A stretch of 64,000 nt of DNA, from assembly GCA_964486335.1 (NCBI GenBank), contig CAZAMB010000018.1:35644-99643 (forward strand), given 5' to 3'. Positions 52,319 to 61,178 of the stretch are shown here, piece by piece (within the stretch, counting starts at the first letter, position 1; each line of letters begins with the position of its first letter). The translations under genes were made by a program, and so were the position numbers. The notes beneath the pieces were generated by a model. The model was not told where the DNA came from, did no database searches, and saw only the letters and a list, made by a program, of their open reading frames with translations. The stretch is from CAZAMB01 sp964486335 (GTDB lineage: Bacteria; Planctomycetota; Phycisphaerae; UBA1845).

Positions 52319-52960
52319 ATGAAGCGAATGGGTTTCTTGGCTGTCTGCTGTGGGGTGGCAGCGGCGTTTCAATCATCGGTCGTCAAGGCCGATCTGCCGT
52401 TCAGTTTTACGGCGGATGGTGGTGCGATTCCGACGATTGGCGAAAAAACGGCCGGCATATCAATTTTCCCGTTGACGATGAACCCGGCGAGCAGCGACAT
52501 TCTGCCTGCGCCTGCTTATCCTCTTCCAGCGATCTCGTCTCTCGAGCTTGTTCTTACGGGTTTGACGCACGGCAATGGTGGCGATCTCGACGTTTATCTG
52601 ATCGATCCGTTCGGTACAACGCTTGAAGTGATGACGGATCGAGGCAATGGTTCTGGCATTGTGAATGCCACTTTGACGTTCAACGATCTTGCCGCCGGCC
52701 TTCCCGTGGAAAACGGTCAAATCGTCAGTGGATCGTATCTACCCGAGGATACGGCAAACACTGGTGGTTTTTCGAAGTATAATGGCGGGTCAGGCGGAAC
52801 CGATGCCTGGATTCTCTTGATTATTGACGACTCGCCGGGCGATCAGGGAGGGCTGGAATCGTTCACGCTCAGAGGCACCTATGTTCCCGAGCCGATGACG
52901 TTGTCGTTGCTTGCGGTTGGAGCGCTTGCGGCGTTCCGCCGAGTTCGCAAGAACGGGTAA
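52319..52960 (+). CDS. PEP-CTERM protein with proprotein-convertase P-like domain
   Basis: A 213-residue exported protein: signal peptide (about residues 1-24), a P-domain-like beta-sandwich (ISSLELVLTGLTHGNGGDLDVYLIDPFGTTLEVMTDRGN ... GTDAWILLIIDDSPGDQGGLESFTLRGTY) and a C-terminal sorting tag VPEP-MTLSLLAVGALAAFRRVRK: PEP, a hydrophobic helix, then Arg/Lys. Such proteins are handled by exosortase and end on the cell surface or in the matrix. It is a single-gene transcript with its own promoter and terminator. Confidence 0.85.
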   Translation: MKRMGFLAVCCGVAAAFQSSVVKADLPFSFTADGGAIPTIGEKTAGISIFPLTMNPASSDILPAPAYPLPAISSLELVLTGLTHGNGGDLDVYLIDPFGTTLEVMTDRGNGSGIVNATLTFNDLAAGLPVENGQIVSGSYLPEDTANTGGFSKYNGGSGGTDAWILLIIDDSPGDQGGLESFTLRGTYVPEPMTLSLLAVGALAAFRRVRKNG

Positions 52961-52990
52961 CGGGACGTTCGAATTCAACTCAAACTTAAG

Positions 52991-53017
52991 AGCCCGGCTT
53001 TGGCCGGGCTTTTTTTT
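52991..53017 (+). terminator. Rho-independent terminator of the PEP-CTERM gene
   Basis: AGCCCGGC (52991-52998) pairs with GCCGGGCT (53003-53010) around TTTG and is followed by seven T. Confidence 0.9.
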
Positions 53018-53417
53018 GGACTCTGCGGGGTTGGATCGGGGCAACATGCCGCGCTTGAACCGGCAGGTGATTCGGCCTAAAATCCGGCACTTCGGGAGTC
53101 AGGGGTGATTTCTCGACTCCCAAGTTCTTCACGAAGTCATGCACATGAAGATGACGCGATGTTTGTCGCTGTAACGCGTTTGTCTGCAGGATGGTGCGGA
53201 GTTGGCCCGTGAAGGGGGGGAAGGGTTCGTCCTTGGGGTACGCCGCTTGTCGCAGACAGTTTCATTCTGTCGATGGATTTCGCGGTCCTGTCTTTTCACA
53301 ATGATCTCGATCTGAACCTTCCTCCAAAGGCGTCATTTATTGCGGTCCGCCGGCATGTCGTCGGGTTTGACCGCTCTCTTGGCCGGACGCGGAGCGCGTC
53401 CTTGCGAGGTGGAAACA
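53018..53417. other. leader region of the secreted Cys-rich gene
   Basis: About 400 bases with no gene. A hairpin GGGAGTC / GACTCCC (within 53094-53126) has no T-run. No sigma-70 promoter could be placed with confidence. The next frame is open from 53340, but its conserved N-terminus starts at 53418. Confidence 0.35.
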
Positions 53418-55976
53418 ATGCGAAATCGGCGAAATCGAAGAAATTTGTTGGCGTGGACAGTAGGGCTGGCGGGGTGGGCCCTGTTGATCAGTTTGGCGCA
53501 CGCCGAGCCCGGCGCGCGGCGTGGCGAAGCGTCGCGGCTTTCGGACCTCAAGGGATTGACCAAGGTCGTCCAGCCGGGGCTCGATCGCGATGCCGATGCC
53601 GGATCGGTTTCGGGCACCGTCAATAACGATGATTGCATCACCGCGCCGCCCATCAGCGGTGCCGGTCCGTTTGCTTTTGACAATACCGCGGCGACGCTCG
53701 ACGGACCGGCGCATAGTGCTTGCAACTTCTTCAATCAAGTCCAGTTCGGTCGTGACGTTTGGTACTGCTGGACCGCGCCGGCGGAAGTATGTCCGGGCAA
53801 CTATGTCGTCGAAACATGCGGTTTGACCGGTGTTGATACGAAGATCGGCGTATACAAGGGTTGCTCCTGTCCGCCCGCCGCCGAAAACCTTCAGGCCTGT
53901 CGGGACGATGATTGCGGCACGCAAACCCGCGCTGTTTTCACCGCGCTTCCGGGTCAGTCGTACCTGATTCGCCTTGGCACGTTTCCGGGTGAAAACGGCG
54001 GTACCGGCGAATTCACGATTTCCTGCGAGGACGCCACTCCTTGCACGGAACCGGCCAGCCATTGCCAGATTGGCGACCAGACCGATGCCTTCAACAGCAA
54101 TCGAACTTCATTTCGCGTGGCCGATGGATTCACGCCGACGGAAAGCGGAAGCATCGACGGCGTATGCTGGTGGGGAACGTATGTGAATCCGGATACAGGG
54201 AATTGCCAGGGGCAGTCGCCGGATTCGTTCGAGATTCGCTATTTCACGGACACTTCCGGCGTGCCGGATTCGCTGATCGCGACGTATTCCCAGAGTCTCG
54301 GAACGCTGATCGTCGAGGGTCCCGTGCCGACGGGGTTGGCGATCAATCTCACCGCGCCGGAATACGAATTCCATGCGACCCATGCGCCGTTGCCTGTCAT
54401 CGCGGGCGAATGTCTGTGGATCGAAATCTCCAACGCACTGACCGGGTGCAACTGGTTCTGGGAAGTTGCCTTGAACGGCGATTCGTGGGCGATGCAGGAT
54501 GGTTTTCCGACGCCGCCGCCGGACGGTTACACGATTGAAGACGGCGTGTTCGGCGACATGGCGTTTTGCGTCAATCTCGCGATCGCGGACGGCGGTACGA
54601 GTTGCCTTCCCCCAGCGCCGACCAACGATCATTGCGAGAACGCCTCGCCGATTACAGGTACCGGGGAGTTTCTCGCGGACAACACGGCCGCCACCACAAG
54701 CGGTCCGTCTCATTCCGCCTGTCTTTTTTCCGGAGAGTCGGGCATTGACAAGGACGTTTGGTATGAGTGGACCTCCGCATGTAACGGTCGTGTCGTGATT
54801 CGGGCTTGCGATCGCACGGACATTGATACGAAGTTCGCGGTGTACAACGGTACGACTTGTCCCACGGCGGCGACCAGCCCAGTGACGTGCAACGACGATC
54901 TTTGTTCGCTTCAGTCCATGCTCATCTTCAATACGGTGCAAGGGCAGAAGTACCTTCTGCGAATCGGATCGTTTCCGGGATCGGCGGGCGGTCCGATTGG
55001 ATTTGAGATTACTTGCGGACCGCCGAATCACCCGTCGTGCCCGGGCACCGGTTCCTGTTGCGGAGCGACGGGCGGACCGGGTTGCGGGGACGAACTCTGC
55101 TGCGAAACCGTGTGTGCCTGCGATCCCTTCTGCTGCAATGTGGAATGGGATCCGGACTGCGCCGCGAGCGGCTTCGGCGGCAGCGGATGCGGAGCGGCCG
55201 ATCTTTGCGGATGCGGGTCCACGTGCGGGCAGCCGGATGCAGGCGATTGCTGTTCGGGGAACGGAACACCGGGATGCAACGACACGGCCTGTTGCGAGGC
55301 AGTGTGCGCGTGTGATCCGTTCTGCTGCGACACGGAGTGGGACAACAACTGCGCGACCGACGGGTTTGTGGACGGATGTGGCGCGGCGGTGCTGTGCACG
55401 GGACTTTGTCAGCCGCCGCCGAGTTGCCCGGCGGGAGTCATGACCTACACCAACCCGCCCAGCGGTGCGGTGGATGCGCGCAGGCCGTTCCCGGGCAACA
55501 CGCCGGGCACGCGAGAAGGATTCAGGACGTTCACCGTCAGCGGACCGGCCGGCGCCTCGGCGTCGTCATGCTGGTCGATGTGCGAGCGCAATCAGGTCGG
55601 CGGACCCAATTCGATCAGCTCGGTTGTCGAAGGACCGGCCGGCACCTATGCGGTGACGCTGGCGCGGCCGATCACGATGAACTCGACGACGACAATCACC
55701 TACACGCCGGGCGCCGGCGCGCCGTCGGTTGGCGTGTTCGTGTCGCACCCCGCAAATATCGACGGCAATACGGGGGCCTCGCCGGCCGACATTCTGGCGC
55801 TGATTGACCATTTGAACGGCGTGCGCATTCCGCCGCTGGTCCTGCATCAGTGCGACACGGATCGAAGCGGTGCGTGCAATCCGGCGGATATTCTGACGGA
55901 AATTGACATGCTCAATGGGGCCAACGGCTGGCCGACGCAGAACGGCTCGCCTCGTTCACCGCTCACTTGTCCGTAA
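53418..55976 (+). CDS. large secreted protein with Cys-rich repeats and dockerin-like ending
   Basis: An 852-residue exported protein. A signal peptide (NLLAWTVGLAGWALLISLAHA) is followed by two paired pre-peptidase-like beta domains (DVWYCWTAPAEVCPGNYVVETCGLTGVDTKIGVYKGC and the later DVWYEWTSACNGRVVIRAC). A middle Cys-rich block has two copies of GCGDELCCETVCACDPFCCNVEWD/GCNDTACCEAVCACDPFCCDTEWD. The end carries two dockerin-like EF loops (NIDGNTGASPADILALIDHLNG and DTDRSGACNPADILTEIDMLNGA). This set is typical of planctomycete surface proteins. A dockerin-like end suggests attachment to a cohesin-like partner. Confidence 0.78.
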   Translation: MRNRRNRRNLLAWTVGLAGWALLISLAHAEPGARRGEASRLSDLKGLTKVVQPGLDRDADAGSVSGTVNNDDCITAPPISGAGPFAFDNTAATLDGPAHSACNFFNQVQFGRDVWYCWTAPAEVCPGNYVVETCGLTGVDTKIGVYKGCSCPPAAENLQACRDDDCGTQTRAVFTALPGQSYLIRLGTFPGENGGTGEFTISCEDATPCTEPASHCQIGDQTDAFNSNRTSFRVADGFTPTESGSIDGVCWWGTYVNPDTGNCQGQSPDSFEIRYFTDTSGVPDSLIATYSQSLGTLIVEGPVPTGLAINLTAPEYEFHATHAPLPVIAGECLWIEISNALTGCNWFWEVALNGDSWAMQDGFPTPPPDGYTIEDGVFGDMAFCVNLAIADGGTSCLPPAPTNDHCENASPITGTGEFLADNTAATTSGPSHSACLFSGESGIDKDVWYEWTSACNGRVVIRACDRTDIDTKFAVYNGTTCPTAATSPVTCNDDLCSLQSMLIFNTVQGQKYLLRIGSFPGSAGGPIGFEITCGPPNHPSCPGTGSCCGATGGPGCGDELCCETVCACDPFCCNVEWDPDCAASGFGGSGCGAADLCGCGSTCGQPDAGDCCSGNGTPGCNDTACCEAVCACDPFCCDTEWDNNCATDGFVDGCGAAVLCTGLCQPPPSCPAGVMTYTNPPSGAVDARRPFPGNTPGTREGFRTFTVSGPAGASASSCWSMCERNQVGGPNSISSVVEGPAGTYAVTLARPITMNSTTTITYTPGAGAPSVGVFVSHPANIDGNTGASPADILALIDHLNGVRIPPLVLHQCDTDRSGACNPADILTEIDMLNGANGWPTQNGSPRSPLTCP

Positions 55977-56005
55977 CGACGCGGAATCGAGAGATTATTT
56001 GATCT

Positions 56006-56051
56006 GCCCCGCGCGCGGATGATCGCATCCGCAGCGCGGGGCTTTCTTTTT
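56006..56051 (+). terminator. Rho-independent terminator of the secreted Cys-rich gene
   Basis: GCCCCGCGC (56006-56014) pairs with GCGCGGGGC (56034-56042), with an inner CGGATG/CATCCG arm and an ATCG loop; TTTCTTTTT follows. Confidence 0.85.
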
Positions 56052-56231
56052 CGGCTTGGTTCGGTGGCCGGAGTCGCGCGACGTGCAGTCTGTGCCCCGA
56101 CGGAACGCACTGCTCAATTGCGGCGGCGCATCGCTGATCGATCGAGGAAAGGGGCGAGAGGAAACCCTGCCACACCCATTTCCCTTGAGGAGTGCGTGCA
56201 ATGCCCGCAGTTTTCGATGTCGTCGGTCGAA

Positions 56232-58331
56232 TCAGCGCGGGAAGGCCTCGAGGATTCCTCCGTCGACGGGGAGCGTCGCGCCGGTGGTCGGCGTTGCGCC
56301 GCTGGCGAAAAAGACGACGGCGTTGCCGACGTGACGGGCGTGGACACTCGCTTTGAGCAGGTTTCGTTGTCGGTAGAACTCGGGGAGTTCTTCGGGTTTC
56401 ATGTTGCGACTCTTCGCCCGGTCGGCGGCGACGGTTTCCCACAGGCCGGAGGGAATCTGCGCGTCGCCGAAGACCGCATCGGGGTTGATCATATTGACGC
56501 GAATGCCGTGCGGAGCGAGTTCGAGGGCGGCGACTTTGCCGAGCTGGTGGGCGGCGGCTTTCGACGCGCTGTACGCGCCGAAGTCCTTGCCCGGCGCGAA
56601 GACGTTCTTGCTGGCGATGACGACGATATGCCCGCCGGTTGATTGCTGCTTGAGCAGTCGGATACCCTCGCGCATGACGAGAAAATACCCGGTGGCGTTG
56701 ATCTCCATCACGCGGTGAAAGTCGGCAGGGGTGAGGTTCTCGATCGGCGCGACGTGGGCTACACCGGCGTTTGGAACAATCACGTCGACTCCGCCGAAGG
56801 CGAGCGCGGCTCGATCGAACGCACTGCGGACGGACTGCTCGTCGGTGACGTCCATGATGACGGCGACGGCGCGGTCCGGGCCGCATTTCGCGTTGATGTT
56901 TTCGGTAATCGATTTCAAGCGAGCTTCGATGATGTCGGTCAGCACGACGTGCGCCCCGCTTTCCGCGCAAACTTCGGCGATGGCAGATCCGATGGCACCG
57001 GCTGCTCCGGTGACGAGGACAATTCGCCCTGCCAGTGGCGAAGCGTCGGCTGCCTTCAGTTTCGACTGCTGAACGGTGCGAAACTCCATGTCGAACAGGT
57101 GATCGTCAGTGAGTGCGACGTATTGACCCAGATGACGTGCGAGCACTTTCGCCCGGATCGTGTGCTCGGCCAGGTCGGCGGCGATTCGGGCGGCGCGGCG
57201 CGTCGGTCCGGTGCAGAACATCCCTGCGCCGGGCAGCAGGATCACGCGCGGCGACGGGTCGACGTCCATTTCGCTTCCGCCGTGGGATGCGAGATAGGTC
57301 TCGTAGCGTCGCTTATAGTCGTCGATGGCGTCGCGAAGCTGGGCACTCAGTGCGTCGGCGTCGGACCAGTTGGGCGAGGGGACGAAGAGCGGTCGCGGTT
57401 TGGTGTGGATGAGATGGTCGCCGGTGAGCGGGCCGGCGTCGCAGAGCGTCGCGGCTTCGGCGCTGGCGGCGAATCGCAGGATCTCGTCGTTTCCGCGCCA
57501 GTCGAGGATCGGTCGGTGGTAGGGATTGTCGTCGGAGCCGGTCGGTCGCGAGAGCAATCCGCGAAGCAGCGGCGCGACGCGGGCGGCGAGCCTTGGCGAA
57601 TCTTCCGAACAGCGAAACGAAATAGTGAGTCGTTTGCCGGAGACGCGGGCCGTGATGAATTGCTCGCACGCGTTGACGATCGAAATGTGGCGGTCGTAGG
57701 AAGTCTTCGCGTCGTCGGCGAAGGTGATGAGGCCGTGGTGCAGCAGGACGATTCCTTCGATCTTCGCGTCGGCTTCGTAGGCGTCAGCGACGACCTTGGC
57801 GAGTTCGAATCCGGGCCGGACATAGGGCACGATCGCGACACGGCCGCCGAGAGCCTCTCGAATGAGCGACGGACCGTCGGTCTGGTTGGTCAGGACGAGC
57901 ACCGCGTCGGCGTGGGAGTGGTCGACGTAGCGGTGGGGAAGAAAGGCGTGCAGCACGGCCTCGATCGATGGGGTCGGCGCGGCGGCGTCGAAAAGGCTCG
58001 TTCGGTATTGATTGACCATTTCGGAGTCGTCGAGGGAGGCGAGCGAGCGGAGTCTGCGGAGTCTGCTGAGGTCGACAGCGGGCAGGTGCGGCGGTTCGAC
58101 GGTGGAGAGGTCAGCGCCGGTGGCCTTGATGAACAGGGCCTCGACGGATTCGCCGAAGATCGTGCGGACGGGCTGCTTGAGCGAGACGTTGCCGCCGCCG
58201 TGGAGGACGAGGTCGGAGTCGCTGCCGATGAGGCGTGCGGTGTAGAGTCGGAGTGCGAGCGGTTCGCCGTGTGCGCCGGCCCAGCATGCGACGGCGTCGG
58301 AAGCTGCCTTGTCAGTCCAGAGGTTGTTCAT
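56232..58331 (-). CDS. bifunctional class II aldolase / short-chain dehydrogenase
   Basis: A 699-residue fusion. The N-terminal part (about 1-420) is a class II aldolase (LHGGGNVSLK, HAFLPHRYVDHSHADAVL with the metal His, LHHGLITFADD). The C-terminal part (about 435-699) is an SDR with the nucleotide motif VTGAAGAIGSAIAEV, the acid NAGVAHV and the catalytic YSASK. Such fusions (RhaD/YuxG type) act on rhamnulose or lactaldehyde and turn deoxy-sugar products into lactate. It is a single gene, convergent with the Cys-rich gene. Confidence 0.9.
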   Translation of the reverse strand: MNNLWTDKAASDAVACWAGAHGEPLALRLYTARLIGSDSDLVLHGGGNVSLKQPVRTIFGESVEALFIKATGADLSTVEPPHLPAVDLSRLRRLRSLASLDDSEMVNQYRTSLFDAAAPTPSIEAVLHAFLPHRYVDHSHADAVLVLTNQTDGPSLIREALGGRVAIVPYVRPGFELAKVVADAYEADAKIEGIVLLHHGLITFADDAKTSYDRHISIVNACEQFITARVSGKRLTISFRCSEDSPRLAARVAPLLRGLLSRPTGSDDNPYHRPILDWRGNDEILRFAASAEAATLCDAGPLTGDHLIHTKPRPLFVPSPNWSDADALSAQLRDAIDDYKRRYETYLASHGGSEMDVDPSPRVILLPGAGMFCTGPTRRAARIAADLAEHTIRAKVLARHLGQYVALTDDHLFDMEFRTVQQSKLKAADASPLAGRIVLVTGAAGAIGSAIAEVCAESGAHVVLTDIIEARLKSITENINAKCGPDRAVAVIMDVTDEQSVRSAFDRAALAFGGVDVIVPNAGVAHVAPIENLTPADFHRVMEINATGYFLVMREGIRLLKQQSTGGHIVVIASKNVFAPGKDFGAYSASKAAAHQLGKVAALELAPHGIRVNMINPDAVFGDAQIPSGLWETVAADRAKSRNMKPEELPEFYRQRNLLKASVHARHVGNAVVFFASGATPTTGATLPVDGGILEAFPR

Positions 58332-58498
58332 CGCGGCATTGTTCCCGAACGCGGGCGACGCTTCAACCGCCGCAGGATTGTGGGTGGACTCGGCCAGTCG
58401 ATCTGCGCTTACGAATCTCGGCGGGCAGAGTCCGCCCTATCTGGCTCTCAGAGTCAATGTTCTACCCCGTAGTGTAAGTAGATCGCAAACGCAGCGAT

Positions 58499-58957
58499 TC
58501 AAAAAAACAAGGTCATTGACAAACCGGATATTCCGCCCAAAGCAACAAGGGTGACGATTCCCCATTTTCGAAGCGAGGCGAACTCGGAACCGAACGACGC
58601 TCCAATGAGAATCCCAACAACCGAAACCGGAAGCTGTACCATCAAGACAACTAGGGAAGAACTCGGACCGGACATCATGCCGAATGGACGAGCACTGCGT
58701 CCGTCGAAACAATCCGCCAACGTAATCACCGTTATCAGGCACGCGATCAGGCAACAGAAGATCAAAACCAAAAGTCGAACGCCAAACCAGATTACCCCGC
58801 GTCGACGCTTGAAGTAGAGGGCATAAGGACCGAAGAAGGAACCGCATTCGGGGCAACGATATTCGGTCAGGCCGGTCAGGTTGTAGCCGCACGTTTTGCA
58901 TCGCTTGCCGGAGTCGGCAACGGGGGATGAAACCTGCACATCATTCTCCTCGGCCAT
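58499..58957 (-). CDS. membrane protein with N-terminal CGYNLTG zinc ribbon
   Basis: A 152-residue protein with the ribbon CKTCGYNLTGLTEYRCPECG near residue 20 and three hydrophobic helices (WFGVRLLVLIFCCLIACLITVITL; VVLMVQLPVSVVGILIGASFG; WGIVTLVALGGISGLSMTLF). ATG 58957 is preferred (AAGGAA seven bases upstream); a GTG at 58978 is also in frame. It is the second member of this family in the window, with the ribbon on the opposite end. Confidence 0.65.
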   Translation of the reverse strand: MAEENDVQVSSPVADSGKRCKTCGYNLTGLTEYRCPECGSFFGPYALYFKRRRGVIWFGVRLLVLIFCCLIACLITVITLADCFDGRSARPFGMMSGPSSSLVVLMVQLPVSVVGILIGASFGSEFASLRKWGIVTLVALGGISGLSMTLFF

Positions 58958-59065
58958 GTCCGAGTTCCTTGTGTCCACGGGTGTTCCAAGATATTAGTGG
59001 CCGAAGCCGACTGTACAAAGTACACGACCTATCAGGCTTTGCGTGATTGTCGTACAATTGCTGCC

Positions 59066-59731
59066 ATGACCGTCAAAGAAATCCTCGCCAAGCTCGAATC
59101 CCTCGGCGACGACGCTCGCCGCAAGCACAACACCAAGGCCGGGGCGCCCGACAACCAGTTCGGCGTCAAGCACGGCGACATCCGCGCGATGGCCAAGAAG
59201 ATCAAGACCGATCACGAACTCGCGCTGAAGCTCTGGGACACGGGCAACGTCGAGGCCCAGCTTCTGGCCACGCTCATCATCGACGCCAAGTTGCTCTCGG
59301 CCAAGGACGTTGACCGTCTGACGCGATCCACGAGCTTCGCGTACGTGGCCGACTGGATGAACAGTTACGTCGTCGCGCAGCATCCGGAGAAGGAAACGCT
59401 GCGCGAGAAGTGGATGAAGGACAAGGATCGCTGGGCCGCCCGCGCGGGCTGGCACTTCACCGCCAGTCGCGTGAACAAGGACGCCGACGGGCTCGACCTT
59501 TCCGCGCTGCTCGATCGCATCGAAAAGGAAATGCCCAAGGCCAAGCCGGAAGTGCAATGGACGATGAACAACACGCTCGGTGCGATCGGCATCAAAGATG
59601 CGAAGCTCCGCAAGCGCGCCGTCGCCATCGGCGAAAAGATCGGCCTGTACAAGGATTGGCCGGTGTCGAAGGGCTGCACACCGCCGTACGTGCCGGTGTG
59701 GGTCGATGCGATGGTGAAGCGGAAGGGGTAA
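59066..59731 (+). CDS. AlkD-like DNA alkylation repair protein
   Basis: A 221-residue helical (HEAT-like) protein with GVKHGDIRAMAKKIKTDHELALKLWDTGNVEAQLLATLI and a conserved WxxR-rich core (REKWMKDKDRWAARAGWHFT). AlkD glycosylases remove bulky or cationic alkyl bases. The start at 59066 agrees with a -10-like TACAAT at 59053-59058 that would give a nearly leaderless message. Whether the protein is active depends on the conserved Trp/Asp/Arg set, which cannot be checked by eye. Confidence 0.75.
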   Translation: MTVKEILAKLESLGDDARRKHNTKAGAPDNQFGVKHGDIRAMAKKIKTDHELALKLWDTGNVEAQLLATLIIDAKLLSAKDVDRLTRSTSFAYVADWMNSYVVAQHPEKETLREKWMKDKDRWAARAGWHFTASRVNKDADGLDLSALLDRIEKEMPKAKPEVQWTMNNTLGAIGIKDAKLRKRAVAIGEKIGLYKDWPVSKGCTPPYVPVWVDAMVKRKG

Positions 59732-59860
59732 GGCGCGAAGAAGAGAAGCGCTAATCCCAGGGTTTTAGAATACTCAATCCGCTGCCGGCGCAAAAAAAGC
59801 CGCTATCCGCCGCCTCGTGCCGAACTGGAATCTGATTGTCCGGATCCGTTGCCAGAAAAC

Positions 59861-60064
59861 GCCCCAACGGGGCGCCGGGTTGTGGCAACGAGTGCAGCAG
59901 CGGGGCGGCGCAGCCGCCGACGAAGAACTCAAAAAAAGGGGATGTGCTTTACTTGCTCCGCCCCAACGGGGCGTGGGGCTGTAGCCACGAGTGGAGCGGC
60001 GGCGAAGCCGGCGCGAAACTCGTGGAAGTAAAGTCTCCCGATGCTCTTGTCGCCCCAGAGGGGC
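59861..60064. repeat. REP-like elements upstream of the transposase
   Basis: Two long elements start with GCCCCAACGGGGC at 59861 and 59960, 99 bases apart. The second closes with CCACGAGT (59985-59992) pairing with ACTCGTGG (60018-60025) around an inner GCGGC...GCC arm. A lone GCCCCAGAGGGGC hairpin at 60052-60064 abuts the ribosome site of the transposase. Confidence 0.75.
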
Positions 60065-60076
60065 AAAGGAAACACG

Positions 60077-60529
60077 ATTCCCGGCACGTATTCCCAACTC
60101 CTGCTCCACGTCGTCTTCTCCACGAAGGCCCGAAACCCCTGGATCACGCCCGAAGTCGCCGAACGCCTCTATCCCTACATCGGCGGCATCGTGCGGGCGG
60201 AGAGGGGCGTCCTCTACGACATCGGCGGCGTGGAAGATCACGTACACATGTATCTTCGTTGGCGGCCGGATGGATCGGTGTCGGACCTGATGCGCACGGT
60301 GAAGTCGCGGTCGAGCAAGTGGATTCACGATGAGTTCGCGGCCCTTCGCGAGTTTGCGTGGCAGGAAGGGTACAGTGCCTTCTCCGTCAGCAAATCCCAG
60401 GAAGAGGCCGTAAAGAAGTACATCGCCGGACAGGCCGAGCATCATCGAAAGGAGGACTTCGAATCGGAATTGTTGCGGATGTTGCGCGCTCACGGCGTAG
60501 AGTGCGACGAGAAGTACGTGTTTGACTGA
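60077..60529 (+). CDS. REP-associated tyrosine transposase (RAYT, Y1/IS200-like)
   Basis: A 150-residue Y1 transposase with PGTYSQLLLHVVFSTKARNPWI, the HUH motif in VEDHVHMYLRW and the catalytic Tyr in VKKYIAGQAEHHRKEDF. RAYTs cut and copy REP hairpins. The family normally starts M-PGTYSQ; here that codon is ATT (60077), placed six bases after AAAGGA (60065-60070). An upstream in-frame ATG at 60041 lies inside a REP hairpin without a ribosome site. Initiation at ATT is therefore likely but needs proof. Confidence 0.85.
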   Translation: MPGTYSQLLLHVVFSTKARNPWITPEVAERLYPYIGGIVRAERGVLYDIGGVEDHVHMYLRWRPDGSVSDLMRTVKSRSSKWIHDEFAALREFAWQEGYSAFSVSKSQEEAVKKYIAGQAEHHRKEDFESELLRMLRAHGVECDEKYVFD

Positions 60530-60662
60530 GCCGCTGCGTGGTCGGACGTTTCCTCTGCCCCGCCGGAGAAGGATCAGGAGTCACGACTTCTTCCACAGGT
60601 TACGCTCGTGTAGGCTTTGACGGTGCCGAGCCGAAATGTGATGGCTTGGAAGCGGGTCTCTT

Positions 60663-61094
60663 CGCCCCAACGGGGCGCGGGGTTGTAGCTACGAGTACAG
60701 CGGCCGCGCGGCGAAGCCGCCGACAGAGAACTCAAAAAACGGAATGTGCTTTTCTCTACTCCGCCCCAACGGGGCGTGGGATTGTAGCCACGGGTGACGT
60801 AACGGCGCGGACATGGAACGTAGCGGGTTGGAAAAGGGTCTATTCGCCCCAACGGGGCGTGGGGTTGTAGCCACGGGTGTAGCGGCCGCGCGGCGAAGCC
60901 GCCGACGCGAAACCCGTGGGGGCAAGGTTTCTTTACACTCTTCCCACCCCGGTGGGGTGGAGGACTCTGCCAAAGGGCGCGGGCGTGCGCGCAAAGAACT
61001 TTCCTCTTCCCCGCCGGGGCAGGTGTAGGGAGTCCCAACCATTTCCACGGGTTACGCTCGCGGAGGCTGCGCCCGGCGCTCGCTCCACCCGTGG
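60663..61094. repeat. REP-like array downstream of the transposase
   Basis: GCCCCAACGGGGC at 60664, 60763 and 60846. The first two are again 99 bases apart and share the spacer GAACTCAAAAAACGGAATG with the upstream pair. The third has the full outer stem CCACGGGT (60871-60878) / ACCCGTGG (60912-60919). A CCACCCC/GGGGTGG hairpin (60944-60960) and one more CCACGGGT/ACCCGTGG unit (61045-61094) close the array. No gene lies in 60530-61178. Confidence 0.8.
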
Positions 61095-61178
61095 CCACAG
61101 ACCGTCGTCCCGTGGGGACGAAGATGCGCTCCTTCGGCGCGAAGTTCTTTTCGTTACTGGCGAGATGTTGGCCGAAAG

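Noticed and set aside
56643..58472. 609-codon open frame opposite the aldolase/dehydrogenase
   Set aside because: Gly/Arg/Val-rich antisense shadow of a well-supported enzyme; no motif or ribosome site.
60041..60076. ATG at 60041 as the RAYT start
   Set aside because: It would add 12 residues encoded by a REP hairpin, with no ribosome site; the family N-terminus begins at 60077.
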